Both the position numbers and the translations under genes were made by a program. A stretch of 64,000 nt of DNA, from contig NC_049984.1 of NCBI RefSeq assembly GCF_000003815.2, positions 6,279,667 through 6,343,666 of the forward strand, written 5' to 3'. Source of the stretch: Branchiostoma floridae. Lineage: Eukaryota; Chordata; Leptocardii; Amphioxiformes; Branchiostomatidae. Positions 1 through 13,900 of this stretch are shown piece after piece. Below the pieces are notes generated by a model that did no database searches, was not told the DNA's origin, and was given only the letters and a program-made list of their open reading frames with translations. Every line of letters begins with the position of its first letter. Positions within the stretch are counted from its first letter, which is position 1.

Positions 1-89
1 CGTACCGCAGTTCTCTAGTCCACGCTGACACATCAAGATATTCATCACCAATCGATGAACTTTTCTAAACAATATCACCTCTCCTTTGA

Positions 90-640
90 AATACCGCGAC
101 AACATCCTCATGAGTGGGTGGTAATGTTGTAAACGCCCTGTGTCTTCGATACTGACTAAAGGGTATTTATCATTAATGTTGTATTTTCGTCAGGTAGTTA
201 TGTAAACCATGCCACATTACTGGTAATATGATGATATACTCTATTGCACGACAACATCCTCATAGGTGGGCGTCACTGTTGCCAATTCCAAATGCCACAA
301 CGATTAAATTGTAAATATCTTAAGTATCACTATCATCACCTCCTTTGGCAATTAAGTGGAGTATGAGTTGAGGAGTAAACATGTGCCACACCCATTAAAC
401 GCGACCAGTACAAAGTTGCTTCGCCTTGTAATGCCGCGATAACATTGCCAAAACTGGGAACACCACTGCTGTTGTCAACTTTCCAATCCTCCGGGACAGT
501 TAAATGTATTTTCGTTATTCCTTTTAGGTAGTTGTGTAAACCATGACACATAAACACGTTTTACACCCATTAGATGTGTTGACAAAATGTTTTAGATGCC
601 GAGACAACAACCTCATAGCTGTACGACAATGTTGTGAACT
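90..640. repeat. Degenerate repeat of about 155-190 bp
   Basis: Variants of CGACAACATCCTCATAG recur near 94, 250, 437 (diverged) and 602, each followed by a GTTGT-containing string such as AATGTTGTAAAC. A second shared piece, close to AGGTAGTTATGTAAACCATG, occurs near 191 and 526. The spacing varies from 156 to 187 bp, so this is an old, decayed tandem array and not a fresh satellite. It may extend left of the window. Confidence 0.6.
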
Positions 641-3184
641 TCCCATGCCTCTGGAACTGTTCTTTAACACTTCCGTTACAAAGTTAAACTCGAAAACATG
701 ACAGCTTCAGAACAGAAGGTCAACGCCTACTAATTCAACTCGGACAACGTTATAAATATTACGCCGCATTTGCGATACAGTAACCACATCCTTCCGTATT
801 TACGGTTGTGAACTCCCTTTCCACCCCAAACATTGCGTACGTGTTTTGTTATAATTATCTTACCACATCCTCGACGTCATGCCCGATGTGTGTTCCATCT
901 ATTAATGACAATGACGCTAGTACATACTCAGTCATGGAGATGTATGTCACAGCGTTAGGTCATGGTCCTCGCTTCATTGTACTTGATAACCTGTTCAATG
1001 CTACTGTTGCTAGCCGATTGACGATCATGTTTCCGCTTGTCTTACTGCAATCAACAGTTTCTGCTCTTTGTCAGATTCTGTTAGTTGCTTTTCTCGCCCT
1101 TCTGAACACTTACCATCGCCTTTAAGCTTACTCCTGACCGCGAGACACAAACATAACTTTTAACATTGACACAACCCTTACACCGTGGGTCCGCCCTCGT
1201 GGTAACCTGCTAGGCCAGGCTCGTACTTCCGCATTTGTGTCAACAGCTGAAGTTGACGTTTGGTGGAGATCAAGGTCGCAAACATTATAAGTGAAAACCT
1301 TGTCAACCTTTATAACACCTTGGCATGTCTCTTTTTGCATGTAATAACGGCATTTCAACCGATCTAATCTTAGTATCTAAGAAAATGCAGGTCTTAGTAT
1401 CTAGAAAAATTGTCTTCGCTAGAGTAAAATACCATATATCTTTTTTTTATATACCACTTACCGGTCGAACTCCCTCGAAACCTCCGCATGACCGTTCCCT
1501 GGTGGCTCTCCATCTTTATCTTCCTCAATCGCAGCAGTCAGGGCATTCTTGTCCGCATCTGTGACTATTACCTGTCGATTTATGTATCTAGTTTGTAACA
1601 TTCATTTGAAATACATTGTAGTCTGGGTTTCTTTCAACCTAGGATGAAAAGACTTTTTTTTTCAGATAATCATTGTGACGTATTACTACCTTAGTGCAGA
1701 TCGACATTTCCTCTTACAGGAAGATGTCCGATGGATTATCAGTATGCCGACAGTATGTATGGCGACAAGTTGAAGTTCCTCCTGACTGCATAGCCACCGT
1801 ATGTTGGATGTCCATCGCACTGCGATGATGACTTCAATGGCGTCTCAGGTGTGCTCGTAGCCCAAATGCTGAGGCGTATATTCGTCCGCACATCGGGCAC
1901 ACGACGGCGGTGCTGGGGTTGGGTCTTCTCTCCTTAGCCACCACCAGTGATCTAAATGGTACCTGACATAAATGGTATACCTGCCAGTGATCTAAATGTT
2001 ACAAAGGAAAAACACACATTAGATCTGACGAAAACATCCTACCTATGATGGGTACATCTGTATAAAGAAATTTACAGGACAGAACTGTACATGATTCTGA
2101 CGTTAAATAAAATGTATTATTTACCATAACATGATATGGAAAGTGATAGCTCTGTCCCCGGTCCCGTTCCAAGATCCTCGAACTTACACAGTAAACGACG
2201 TTATCTGTTCCATTTTCCTAGACCCACTGGCCCAGTTTAACAAGCTCCCTTCTTTGCTATTTTTGGATAAGATGTCCTCCCTCTTAAAACCCTTCAAAGA
2301 GCTTACGCTTTAACCAGCACATAAAGTGAACTGAGCGCCAGTAAAAGACAACACTGTATACAAAGGAGCTCGTTTAGGAGAGGACACGTTTATCAGGCTT
2401 GTACGTTGCAGTAAGAAGCCCTACTGGAGCATAAACCTTGGAATAGCTGAGTTTTAAAGTCGATCTAGTTTGAAGCCGGTGGCAGTTACGCTGATTCACA
2501 CGAGGTCAGTGACCTGACTTGAAAGACGACTATATTTCAGAGATAAGTGACGCGACATGCCATTCCGGAAGGACCGTTCATCCACTAAAGCCTCGGGGCT
2601 GCACAGCGGGTCTAAAGGATAGCCACGGCGCGCTGATAGGCGACGCTAGGACCGGAAGATAAGCGTGCTCAGCTCGGATGGGACCGCATAGCTGCAGGAC
2701 CTGTGACATGTCCGACGCCATGGTCCTGATGGGAGGACGAGATAGGCGGTCTGATGAGCCAGGTGGCATTAAGGGTCTGGCTCAGCACATCATACTATTG
2801 TACGAGTGCAAAATGACAAAGGCGTCGTACATTTATGTCTTAAGAAATTCATTGTGGACAACCATTACCAGTAACACTGTCTATCTTGGTCCTTGTGATA
2901 TTCATGCTGACATTCCCATTCAATGAAATCAAATCGAAATAGTTTGCGCAGTATTTCTCCCATACTATTTCTATTTTTTTTAGTGTTTGCTTTTTGATCG
3001 TCATGGAAAAACAACGTAGAGTAGGTCCATTCAAGAACAAAAGTCTCCTCGTATGGGCAGCATTAATCATAATTATAAATAATTGTGCTACAAATTACTT
3101 CTACTTTGAAAAGATGACTAAATACTGACAGATAGATTTTAGACCAGGTGTGAGTCCTGTCTGTCGCTCAGTCCGGAAATCATT

Positions 3185-3475
3185 CCTTAATTCGCCGTTT
3201 AGTCATCTTCAACCACAACCATATAATAAAGTATCTACTAGACTTTTATAATTACGGCTCGTTAGACAGCAATAATGACTAAATTATGAGTAATTTGCCA
3301 CAGCAGCGTACCAACAGGACCTTCCATTCACTAATCCGCCGTTTAGTCATCTTCAACCACGACATAATATCTCCTAGACTCTTATTAATACGCCTTGATA
3401 GACAGCAATAATGGCTCAATTATGGGTAATTTGTCACACATGTAGACGCGTACCAACAGGACCTTCCCCGGCCTC
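3185..3475. repeat. Two-copy tandem duplication, period 144 bp
   Basis: CGCCGTTTAGTCATCTTCAA begins at 3193 and again at 3337. Downstream of each come GACAGCAATAATG, then a TGAGTAATTTG or TGGGTAATTTG, then GCGTACCAACAGGACCTTCC. The two units are clearly homologous but diverged by small indels. No coding potential is seen. Confidence 0.75.
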
Positions 3476-4780
3476 TGCAGAATTATTTCTTAGCCAATTG
3501 TTACTATTTACCCAACCCCCATGATGACCGACTGCCCTTTTAGCACCAGGTTTGACCATGTCCAGCTGGAAACGACATCCTTTAACGGTTTGCGTCACCG
3601 CAAGTAGGAGTCGGGTCACATTTGCCGCACTGCAGGTTTATGACATGCTTTTCTTTTGACAGTCGTGGATGTGTCCGACAAAAGTTTCCTGCATGCTGAC
3701 GGAAAAGGTTGTCGCAGATAATTTTCAATAGCCTTTCCGAAGTCCTAGGATTAGAAAATAACCTAAAAGGAATATGGCCACTCTCTAGTCTCTATTCTTT
3801 GGTTTCTCCTTACGGAGTTCCTTCCATCATCAATTAGGAAAGAACCGCTGTTAACCCAGATCCAAATAAACAAATTTCAAACAGATACATGATACGTTAA
3901 AAACACTAATTGTAAGTTAACTGAGGGTAAACTTAAGATCGTTAATTAGGGAACCACTCTAAAGAGTAATGCTAAATTCTTCTTAACATATCCTAAGACC
4001 ATGTTAGCTGTGTACATACATATGTGTATATATTAGGGACTTTTAAACATCTATACCAGAAAGACCTACGGCACTTGTCTGTCGATCTTGTTCAGTAAAG
4101 TATTAGTTCATTCTGCATGGCTACAAGTGTATGGACTATTTATTCAGTATACAAGACTACAGTTTGTTTAAGTGTGTGTGTTGCAAACAGGAGCTTGTCT
4201 GATGCTATCTGGTTTATCGGCCTGGCTGTCTAGTTTACTACATATAGACATGCCGGGCTAAATCAGGCGGATGTAAGCGACTTACCCAGCGACAGGAACA
4301 GACTGTCTCGCCTGCGCCTTAAGACTACTGCATTAAAACTTGCGATGGAAATATGAGTAATACATACAAATACGACTTTTACTTGTGAATCTTTTGTAAT
4401 CTGATGAAAATCAATTAGCATGCATGTGTTGGGAAATTGAAAACATAAAATGACCAGAAAGTGTAAATCATATCCCCTATTGAATTCTCAATGTGTTATT
4501 TGTATATTAAAATTACAGACGCACAATTGCCGTTCAGTTAGTCAAGGCACGTTATGCATTGCACCTGTTTATGTTCACGTTTTAACCTAGTGTCTTTGAT
4601 GTTTGACAATTTATAAAACAAAACTTGATGTTCTGCTGTAATAAAACATCAACAATTATAATTCTTTAATGCCGAAAACATGTTCCTTGCTCAATCTGCA
4701 AAGAACATATTTCACATTTTGCACTGACCCTCATGATCAATGATGACGCTCTCTAACGTATACCTCTTCCACCTCTCCAG

Positions 4781-4904
4781 AAATACCTGCAGAAGTTTGG
4801 GTACCTCCCGTCGGCCTCGGGACAGACCGGCGGGCTGCAGGCACAGGGCAACCTCAACAAGGCTATCAGGCAGTTCCAGCGCTTCGCACACATCAACATA
4901 ACAG
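4781..4904 (+). CDS. MMP exon: prodomain, first part
   Basis: It follows a CCTCTCCAG acceptor and ends at ACAG|GTAAGG; phase 0 in, phase 1 out. It encodes [10 protein letters not shown] and then a helix ([17 protein letters not shown]), which is the peptidoglycan-binding-like MMP prodomain. Because it opens in phase 0 without a Met, an upstream signal-peptide exon is required. Confidence 0.92.
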
Positions 4905-7900
4905 GTAAGGCAAGCGTGGCTGCATCGGTTCATATACCTGGATATTACAGGTAGACTCATATCTTTGCACACCAGGAAATTTGGGCAGAATTGACATACA
5001 GCAGTATATACACCTGGGCATTAAGGTAAGGCAGACTTTTGTACACCAAGAATACTACAGGTAAGTCACTGCTAAAGTTTGCACACCTGTATGTTACAAG
5101 TAGATTTATAATTATATATTTGCACACCTGGATTTTGCAGGTAGGACAGTCACAGGTTAAGTTTCCAAAGTTTGTATACATGAATATGTCAGGCACTCCT
5201 GATGAAGGTACAGTTTCAGACGTCTACAGACCCGACTATTAATTGCTCGCCAGGTGTAAGTTTCCACACGACATGCATTGTTGCAGTTTAAGACGGTTCG
5301 GCAACAAAACATTACATATAGCAGCCCTGTGTATAGAGTTACTAACGTTTGCAAATGTGAATGTTTCAGGTTAGTCGGTTGTAGATTAACTGCCAAATGT
5401 TTGCACGCCTGAATACTTCTGACATGTCAGCCGCAGGCACAGTTTAAAGCATTCAGTTGGAGTCAGGAAACCGCGAGACACCTTTGCGCGGTGTTACCTG
5501 ACTCATGTTCGGGAGATCCCACTTGGAATGACCCCACAACCCTCCTTACACCTCAGCGGAGAAAGTGAATGTGGTTTCCTCTCCTGTCAGACGGATAATT
5601 GTCCCGGCCGACAATTAGTACCTGTCACAAACCTGTTCACTCAGGTGTCAGATACCGGCTTGCTCAGGTGTCACAAATAGGCTTACTCATACTAACCCAG
5701 CCAGGTGAAAGTTGTTTCGAAGATCTATTGTTACCAGGTACAGGCACACGGCAAACACCGCATTCCAGTCTGGATTAGAAAATCCTGCGTTATTCTGAGA
5801 AGTGCTACGGAAAAGTTGTTGTGTGATATCTTACTGAATGTTGTATTTCTCTGCAAAAGTCGAGGAATGAAGTATAACTCCTAAGTATAAAACCTAAAAT
5901 CAATCGAAACCTTTGTCAGATTTTTCTTTAAACTTTAAGGAGACCGTGTGTTCACTTGAACATAAGAAAGAAACAGGTGCCATTGGCAATGCGGCATTGG
6001 TAAATGGTGTTCGATACCTTTAGCTATAAGGCATTGAAGACTAAGAGTATATGTCGTCTACTAAAATGTTGACAATGTCACAAAACGCGTCCCTGTGTCA
6101 CCGATGATAACATGTCCAGCGGGTGCACAGATTCCCGTGACGGTGATTCATGGACCACACTGTCTGTCCCCTGAAGACCTGTCCGGCTGTTTCCGGTCTC
6201 CCAGCTGTATGGTCACATAGAAAGTTACGTCTCCATCGTGGCATGTGCAACTGTAGCACTTTTACACCAATTGAAGTCAAATGTCCTGTTCCAAAAGGGT
6301 TGCACCAGAAATAAATACTCTTCCGGTGTAAGGTGCTGGTCCCATCTGTTTCAGAAACAGCGAGAGATGCATTGGTTTGTTGGCTGGTGAGATAACTAGT
6401 GATCGTTCCTTTTTTTAACGAATGGTGTGTAGTGAAAAGTCTGTTAAAGTTATTTGACAGTAATGTGTAATCCAGCCCCTACCTGAAAGGAATAAAGATG
6501 GAGTATGCTTGCAAAAACGTTAAGCCATAAACGTGTTGAAAATCAGATTTTACACTTTGTCGTAGTGATCTAATTCGGTGACCTAGTGACCGTTGTTCAA
6601 TGCCAAACATGGTACTGCTTCCGTTGTCGTGGGGAGTTATTCTGTGACTCATTCTAGAAACCACTTTTAGGAACCATTGGCCACGGTCGTTTCTGAAGAA
6701 TTAGATACTTGTATTGAGTTCCAAACGATTGAAACGATGCCAACATTTTTCTGTCCTCCTAAAATATCTCGAGGTTGCAAAAACATCTGGAAGCTTTGGA
6801 AAGTCTTATGAATAGTTACTATGGACAACTTCATCCGCTCTGGCACTACATCCTACCAATGCTGACAAATCGTTAAAGAAAGTCTTGTCAGAGAAAAATT
6901 TCGTCAAAATGACATTGCTGTCCTACAAGGAAGATCGCAGACTATAAACTAGAACTAGAGCTGGCAGTGCTTGTCTCTACCTTCCCCATCCATCACCGTG
7001 TGCGAGATGTCGGTATGTTGAGTATGTGTTCGGGAGTTTCGGTTTCCCCGGATCCTGTCCCCAAAATCCTCCATAACTCCGCCGGGATCACGGAAACGCC
7101 AAATATACCTCGCTAATCCGGCTCTCCCGGTCCCCATGCCAGAACATGCTCATGTGTCACTCAAACGGTGGAGTATCCCTGTACATGGGGCATGAATGAG
7201 CGTGCCACTATTGGTAATGACACGTCACGGGATGCCCATGTCACTTCTCATATGAAGTAGATTATGCGCCAAATATACACCCTGCTATATTTCCTTACAG
7301 CTGGGCATGCTATATGATTCTCCGGAACTCGTGAGGTCACACGTATGGTTCATATTAGACATACATGTATGGCAACTTGCTGCATATTTTACTCAGGGCT
7401 CTTCCAGAATGTGTTTTATAGCCTGCAAAGTAAATATGGCAGAGCCTCCATACAAAACGGGGAAGGTGCTCTAGAAACCTCATTGTTGTTACCTTCACTA
7501 GAAGGTTATGTTTCTGCTAGCGTTCATGTCGGTCTGTTTGCGTGTTTCAACACGGTGACTCGAGAAGGCTTTGACGGATTGTCGAATAGCGTTTGGTATG
7601 TGGATAGACCTTGTTGAAGGTAGACTACTTTTCAGTCCCTTATTCATGCATTGATGTTGAACATTCACTACCATGTTCTGCTTCAATATCGTTTTCAACC
7701 AAAGTAGATAAACCCTAGCTTTTACAGGCTCCTTTCACCAGAAGCATTCCTGTAACAACCCTTCCGTCGCCTGGGAAGGCGATTATGGTTCGTTTTGGCG
7801 GGAGAACGTGGCTCGTTGCCAGGTAACCTAAGCGGGTAAGGTCGTCTGCAGGCTGAGGTATGGGATCAAACTAGAACCAGGCGGTACGGAGCACCAGGGT

Positions 7901-10900
7901 GACCCTGGCTTGTCAGAGACTGTACATTTACAGAACGCATACATGTACACTTGTCGCACTGGATTGGGCTCTCCCGGGAAACTCTGCCAAGGAAGGAGAA
8001 GAATGCTGTTCAAGTCGCGTTCTGCGGTCCCATACCTCCGCCAATCTATTATCTCCGACTGTTATTTTCACTATGAGAGACTTATTACAGTTTCTTCGGA
8101 GTAACCAGCTAGTAACCACGATTGTCAAGTACGACCCAGGCCTATGTTTACACCTAATATTTATCCACCTGTCCTTTTGACAAAGCGTAAAGGCAAGGAA
8201 TCTATACGTTTATAATTATCTTTATCTCGATACATTAATCATAATAATCCTCGCATACCAAATAGAAAACATCGGCAGAATGATTTACATTCCAAAAAGT
8301 CAGGAAATACCTTGTTAGGATAATGTGCTACTGAAAGACTCCAGAACACAATGATGAACTAGCGGCTATGGAATACAGCTGGTGGTATGTACCAAGCTAT
8401 GTGCACTCAGTAGTAGGTTGACTCTGAAGTGTTACTAACACTAGAGCCCATGCCCGCCCTCTCTTCCCACTCACACACAAGCTTAAACATGGCCTTGGCC
8501 GACTCACTCGGCGCCTCCCTATTTGCTGTGGTTTTCTGGTCAGTCCGTGCGGCGTCCAGGGAGTATTATGACAAGTTAAATGTTTCCTAAACAGTGTCGT
8601 GTTGCAATTACATCATGTCAATATTTCATGGTTCAATAAGGTTGATAAAACACTTACGTAATAATGATTCTGACGTGAATCACGTGCTGGTGGGAGGGGG
8701 TACAACCTGTAACGACAGACAAGGGGCAGTATGCATGTTGACGGCGTGCCTGAGTAACGTTATATACTGAACCGAAACGTCCATGAAGCTGCCTATCCTC
8801 TCTCTAGCTTCCTCGTGGCGTAACCGAAACAAACATACAGACGTGGATGAACCCATCCAAGGGAATAGAAGGGTTAGCCAGATTATATGTACACAGAAAA
8901 ATATCGTATAGAACCTGGCTAGAGGCTATCATCACGCCTTGCTACTTCATGCTTAATCATGAGATCATCCAGAAGCTGGAGGCGATGTACCACATCACCA
9001 CACCTAGCTCTTACATGCCCTGTCGATATATAACACGTCATCATCCGGAGGCCAAATCCACCCTATCGCACGCCATCAACCAGACACTCGATCCAACTGT
9101 ATCATCATCACATCTACATATACCTGCCTCATGTCCTATCGGTACATCACAACGTCACCCAGAGGCTGGATCCGAGGCTATCGCATCATCATTAGAAGTT
9201 ACTACATGCCCTGCCATATGTCCTCACGAAGTGACTGGAACCCAGGCTATCACATCATCACGCCAAGCTACTGCTTACCCTATCATACGTCATCACCTAG
9301 AGACTGGATCCGAGACTACCATATCATCATTACGCCTAGCTACATGATGACGCCCCGTCATATCTCACCACCCAGAGGCTAGATCCGAGACTATCAGTAA
9401 CTATCACATCATCACGCCTACATCATGCCGTATCATGTTTCAGACTGTAACCAGATCGTCACGCACAGTTAGAGAACGATGAAGACATCCAGCAGCGATA
9501 TAAACAAACAAGACCAAGGACCGCTGTGCTTTAATCCCCAAGATTGGAGAAAATGATCCGACATTTTCAGACTGTCCCTCTCACATGTCTCATACTTGTC
9601 ATAGTGTCTCCTCTTGGCATCTGATTGCGGACTGGCCCGACTGCTTGTCCTGTATTGCTGTGATGTCTTTGTCCCATCTTGAGCAGAATACGTAATACTT
9701 TTAGAATACGTAAGTCCTTACTACATCTCAATGACCATACTGCCTGATTGTCCTTCGGTGTACCCTTGTCGAAAGTCGTTAAATACCAAGGGTTACGGAC
9801 GGTTTGACAGAGCGTGTAAAATGTACAAATGACCTGATCATCTCTCGATGAAGCTAATGTAAAGGCCGTGGCTTGGCTGCAGTACTGGCACGGAACGATA
9901 TGATGCTGATCTCTAGATTTGGCAAATACTGTTTCATTCCACCCCTGTCCTTCTGCCCTACATCTCCATTTGTCCCTTCTTCTGTCTTATCCAAGAACTA
10001 TTGAAGCAGTCTGAGTAATTACCACACAGTTTGCTCCGGTAAATACCGGTTGAGTACCAAGGACGGCTACAGGCTTTGAATGGAGGGTTAGTTGTGATTT
10101 ATTAGCCAGCCGCTGTCCTCTGATAGGGAAGACTATGGCCCGCCCTCCCCAATAAAGATTTGGCCTTTCCTCTGAGGGCAGGCCGCGCGGGCAGCCGAGG
10201 TTTACTCGCACCGAGGCGCGAATATCAAGGTGGTCTCAACGCGGCACGACCTTTCAGGCTCGGGCGATCAAAGGCTGCTGGCGGGAGCCGGCCGTCACAT
10301 CTGCACGGAGGCAGGGGGCGGGGAGGGGGCGGCCCTGTTTGGAGAACCCGTCGCAAATGGCCACGACAAGCGCGGCCGAAAATAACGGTGTCGGAATGGC
10401 GCGTATGTAATAATGGGACGGAATACCTGGCCGGCGGCTCGACCCGCCCGGCCTACTGACGCACGGGGACTGTGTGATCACTCTTAATTAACGACGGGCT
10501 CGCCTCGCCCTGACGTCACGGGGTTTGAAGTTCATCCCAATTTTGGTGGAGCCCCGTCCTGGACCAGAGGACCCCGATGTCTGCAGAGCCCGGCTCTACT
10601 ATGATAAACTACATCACAGTGTACTGACGGCGCCTAGCTAACACCGCAAGTTGACATTTTGCTGGGTGGCCGTTTTAAGCGTTGGACCCGTGCCAATTAC
10701 AAGCACCGCGGACAGTCAGGACAGGGGTCCTCACGTCCCACCATGTAGATAAAAATTACAGCAAAGATACGCTCAAAACCCTGATCTTTACACTCTAAGT
10801 TACACCGGCTTAAGGCTTGATCATTAAAAAAAATAGTTTGCTTTACATTTTACGGAATTAGATGTCTCTCTAGCCAACCTTTACATTAGACTTGGTTCTT

Positions 10901-13900
10901 TGTCCTGAAACGTTTTTGCGATTTATCATAACCAGTAATATCAAAAGAGAGAATTGACGTAGCATCCTTGGTACATCAACAGCCTGGGGCGTTGCTGCCG
11001 TCCTCACTTCACTTGCCAGTAGTGCTACAGAATAAGACCTCTTCCATTTACCTGTTGCACCGCTACTCTAACCACCCCGATGTTATACACAGAAAATGCC
11101 GTCCCCTCTGAAGTAGTCTGAGTGGGTATTGAACGACCCCACCGGTTTGACTGCTTTCGTTCCTAATAGACACGATTATTTGTTATCAATGTACAATTGA
11201 ATTGTAATTGATGACTTAAAACTAAGGTGTTGGTTTTAGTGGTGGGCGAGCATTCATTTCGATTGGGTTGGGACCGTCCTTGCACAACACTATCCCACAC
11301 CCTGGCTATCTCCAAGCAGAGATTGACTCGTCAGATCGTTACCTCTTAGTAATCCACTGTCCTTGGAGAGTAAGAAATACGTTGTACCACGGGGTGTGGG
11401 TTGCGTGGTGCAAGGGGAGGCGGCTCTGACCTCATGTAAACGACTAGCCCTGCCTGGTTGTAAAAAGGTATTTCTTAACGTAAGATACTAAACGAAAAGT
11501 CATTATACTTTTTGTTGCGTTAATGAACCTTCTGTCTTGTAATTTGCAAAAATCGTGCATTCGCCCATCACCTGAAGCGTATACAATGTAGATGCTGGTG
11601 AAGTTGGCCCGCCTTTCACCTCTCTATCACGTCCACACGGTTCGTTCTGCGTGCCGAGAGGAGTTTGATTAGTCTAGAGGTGGAAGCACGAAGACAGAGG
11701 TGTAGTAAGAGGGGGGAGGTCACTAGTGTTCACTTATACCATGTGGTGAAAGAGATCTTTCCTCTTTCGTGTGTCTTCTTCTCCACACATCCCAGACAAT
11801 GGCAATGCACTGGTTGGTCAATGATGTGGTCGCAACAAACATCTCGTGGGCGGCATGTCTGGTCCACTGTTTGCCTCTTCTCTAGTCCTCTGTCCAAAGA
11901 GCACTCAAATTCTCCTTAGCGACAGTGTCTGAGGTATGAATACAAACGGAGGGAGCCCGAGGTGGGAAGAGTTCCAGTAAAGCCTCTAGAGACACGGGGT
12001 TATCAGAGATCATCCTCACTCCAATGAAAAACACGCTTTGATATCAACAGACATAAATCAGCGCCTAGTATTTACAATGTCAGATTTTGACATGTGCTAT
12101 AGTGTTCTTACATGTAATAGCCGCATGATGTGTGTCTGTATCTATGTGTTCTGATCAGAATACGAAATTGACGAATGGTCATGCTTTTCATGAAGATTTT
12201 CATGTTGCACACTTAACTAATTATTGCTTGATTGATTTTTAATCTGTATATCACTTAATCTTATTTTAATCTGTATTTTTGCTGATACAATTACTTTCTT
12301 TATATCAGGATTTGTAGGTGTGTGATTCGAGTCTCCTTCCAAATCGCTGTGTCATTTGTGTAGATCTAGGGAAAGATATAGATCCAAGCATACTGCGACA
12401 CTATAGTAAAGGAGGGGTAATATTTGTCTGGATCAGTATCTAAAACCTTTATGAAATCGATGCTTATTCCTTCTGTGTTATCCCAGGCGAACTTGACGAG
12501 GCAACGCTGGAGATGATGACGAAGGAGCGGTGCGGCGTGGCGGACATCGTGGGGACAGCCAACAGCGCCAGGAAACGGAGATACGCCATCCAGGTACCCC
12601 TACCGTTTTCGAACATCAACTTTGCAACCTAAAATATGTTGGCACCCAAATGAGAGCGCATCGGAAGTACACCACAATAAACTTTAAAATGATAACATGC
12701 CAGGTTGTGGTAATATTGCTCACACCAAAACCATCATACTTTCCCTCATGAAGTTATGCCGCATACGCTACATCATGACGTTTGTAGAGTTTGTTATGAC
12801 CTTTTTGTGATGTAAACTCGTACGAATGACCGCTTCTGGGATCTGAAGGGTTTACGAATTTACAACCTGCCAAGTGTATGTGGGATCCAAATTTAGTTTT
12901 AGGTCAAGAGCTAGTTCCCTCCATATTGAAAACATAAAGGGTAATTAAATAAAACTATGTAGAAAGAAAATAAAGAAAGTAGTCCTGGTGATGGAAAGCA
13001 TGAAAGTTTCTTCCGGGAGCCTTGCTTGACTAGTAGCAGGCTCACAGGTCAAGTTCGAATTTGTTTAAAATTGGCTTCAACTTAGTCCAAACTTTGTTCG
13101 GAACTTGGCGCGGACCCACATGTCAAGTGCAATCCGGGACCAGATGGTTTAGATGGACGACCAGACAGCCCCGACAGCTAGTTTGTTGAATTTTCCTCTA
13201 CAAAAAATATGTAGATGCCTTAAATAAATATATCTGGTCAATGTTTAAAGTTACATCAATCAATCAATGTTGTCTACGGAGAGGTGCTTGGATGAGTTTC
13301 AAACACAGCTTCAGTTTACTGTTACTGTTACACTAGCAAGTACAGGTCTCTGCCAAATGGCAGTTTTCAAACTTCTGTCATGCAGATTTGATTACTTGAA
13401 GGATTGGGTCAGACGCTCTGAGACTTCTTAGAAAGAGGGTCATGTTTAAAAGTACATGTAAAACCACACCCGAAAGTTCAGCTAGGGCAGCTAATATTTG
13501 TCCGTCCTCTTGGTTAGATCCCGAGAAACAGGCTTGAGGACAGTTGAAACGTGCCAAGCATGTGGCATTTGTTGTTGATATCGTTCCACGAGGTGCCCTC
13601 AGTCGTGTACGAGCCACAACAATGCAGATGCAGGTTTTAACATGTCGCGGTGCTGTTGGTCGTGGTGGCGCCGCACAGTGTGTGTGGTGTCACCACAGTT
13701 CGTGTCGTGTGGCCTACTGTGGGCGGGATGTGGATCAATACACTAGTTATTCAGTCCCAATACGTACCACTGAGTATCATACGTGCCTTCCGTTTCCGAA
13801 CATCAACTCTGCAACTTAAATATACATTGACACCCAAATGACAGCGTATCGGAAGTACACCGAAATAAGTTTTAAGAATGATGATATGCTAGGTTGTCCA

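Larger units (their letters stand above)
1..4780. other. Upstream region without a recognised exon
   Basis: I found no convincing exon here. The open frames (for example 808-1125 and 2678-2926) carry no domain, signal peptide or plausible exon structure and look like chance. The metalloproteinase gene that begins at 4781 needs an upstream exon ending in phase 0 with the start codon and signal peptide. I could not identify it, so it may lie here unrecognised or left of the window. The segment holds a degenerate repeat at about 90-640 and a 144-bp tandem duplication at about 3190-3475, listed separately. Confidence 0.6.
4905..12486 (+). other. MMP intron, 7.6 kb
   Basis: This intron separates the two prodomain exons. 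It holds a donor-like minisatellite just after the exon (4930-5420), a 69-bp minisatellite (8905-9450) and a GC- and CpG-rich block (10140-10560). I see no exon inside it: the open frames at 7345-7617, 7899-8180 and 11665-11919 have no recognisable domains. The GC-rich block could be a promoter or enhancer but nothing shows this directly. Confidence 0.8.

Noticed and set aside
8847-9347. 166-codon plus-strand frame
   Set aside because: It is held open by a 69-bp minisatellite whose period is a multiple of three, and a second frame is equally open. No signal, domain or splice context.
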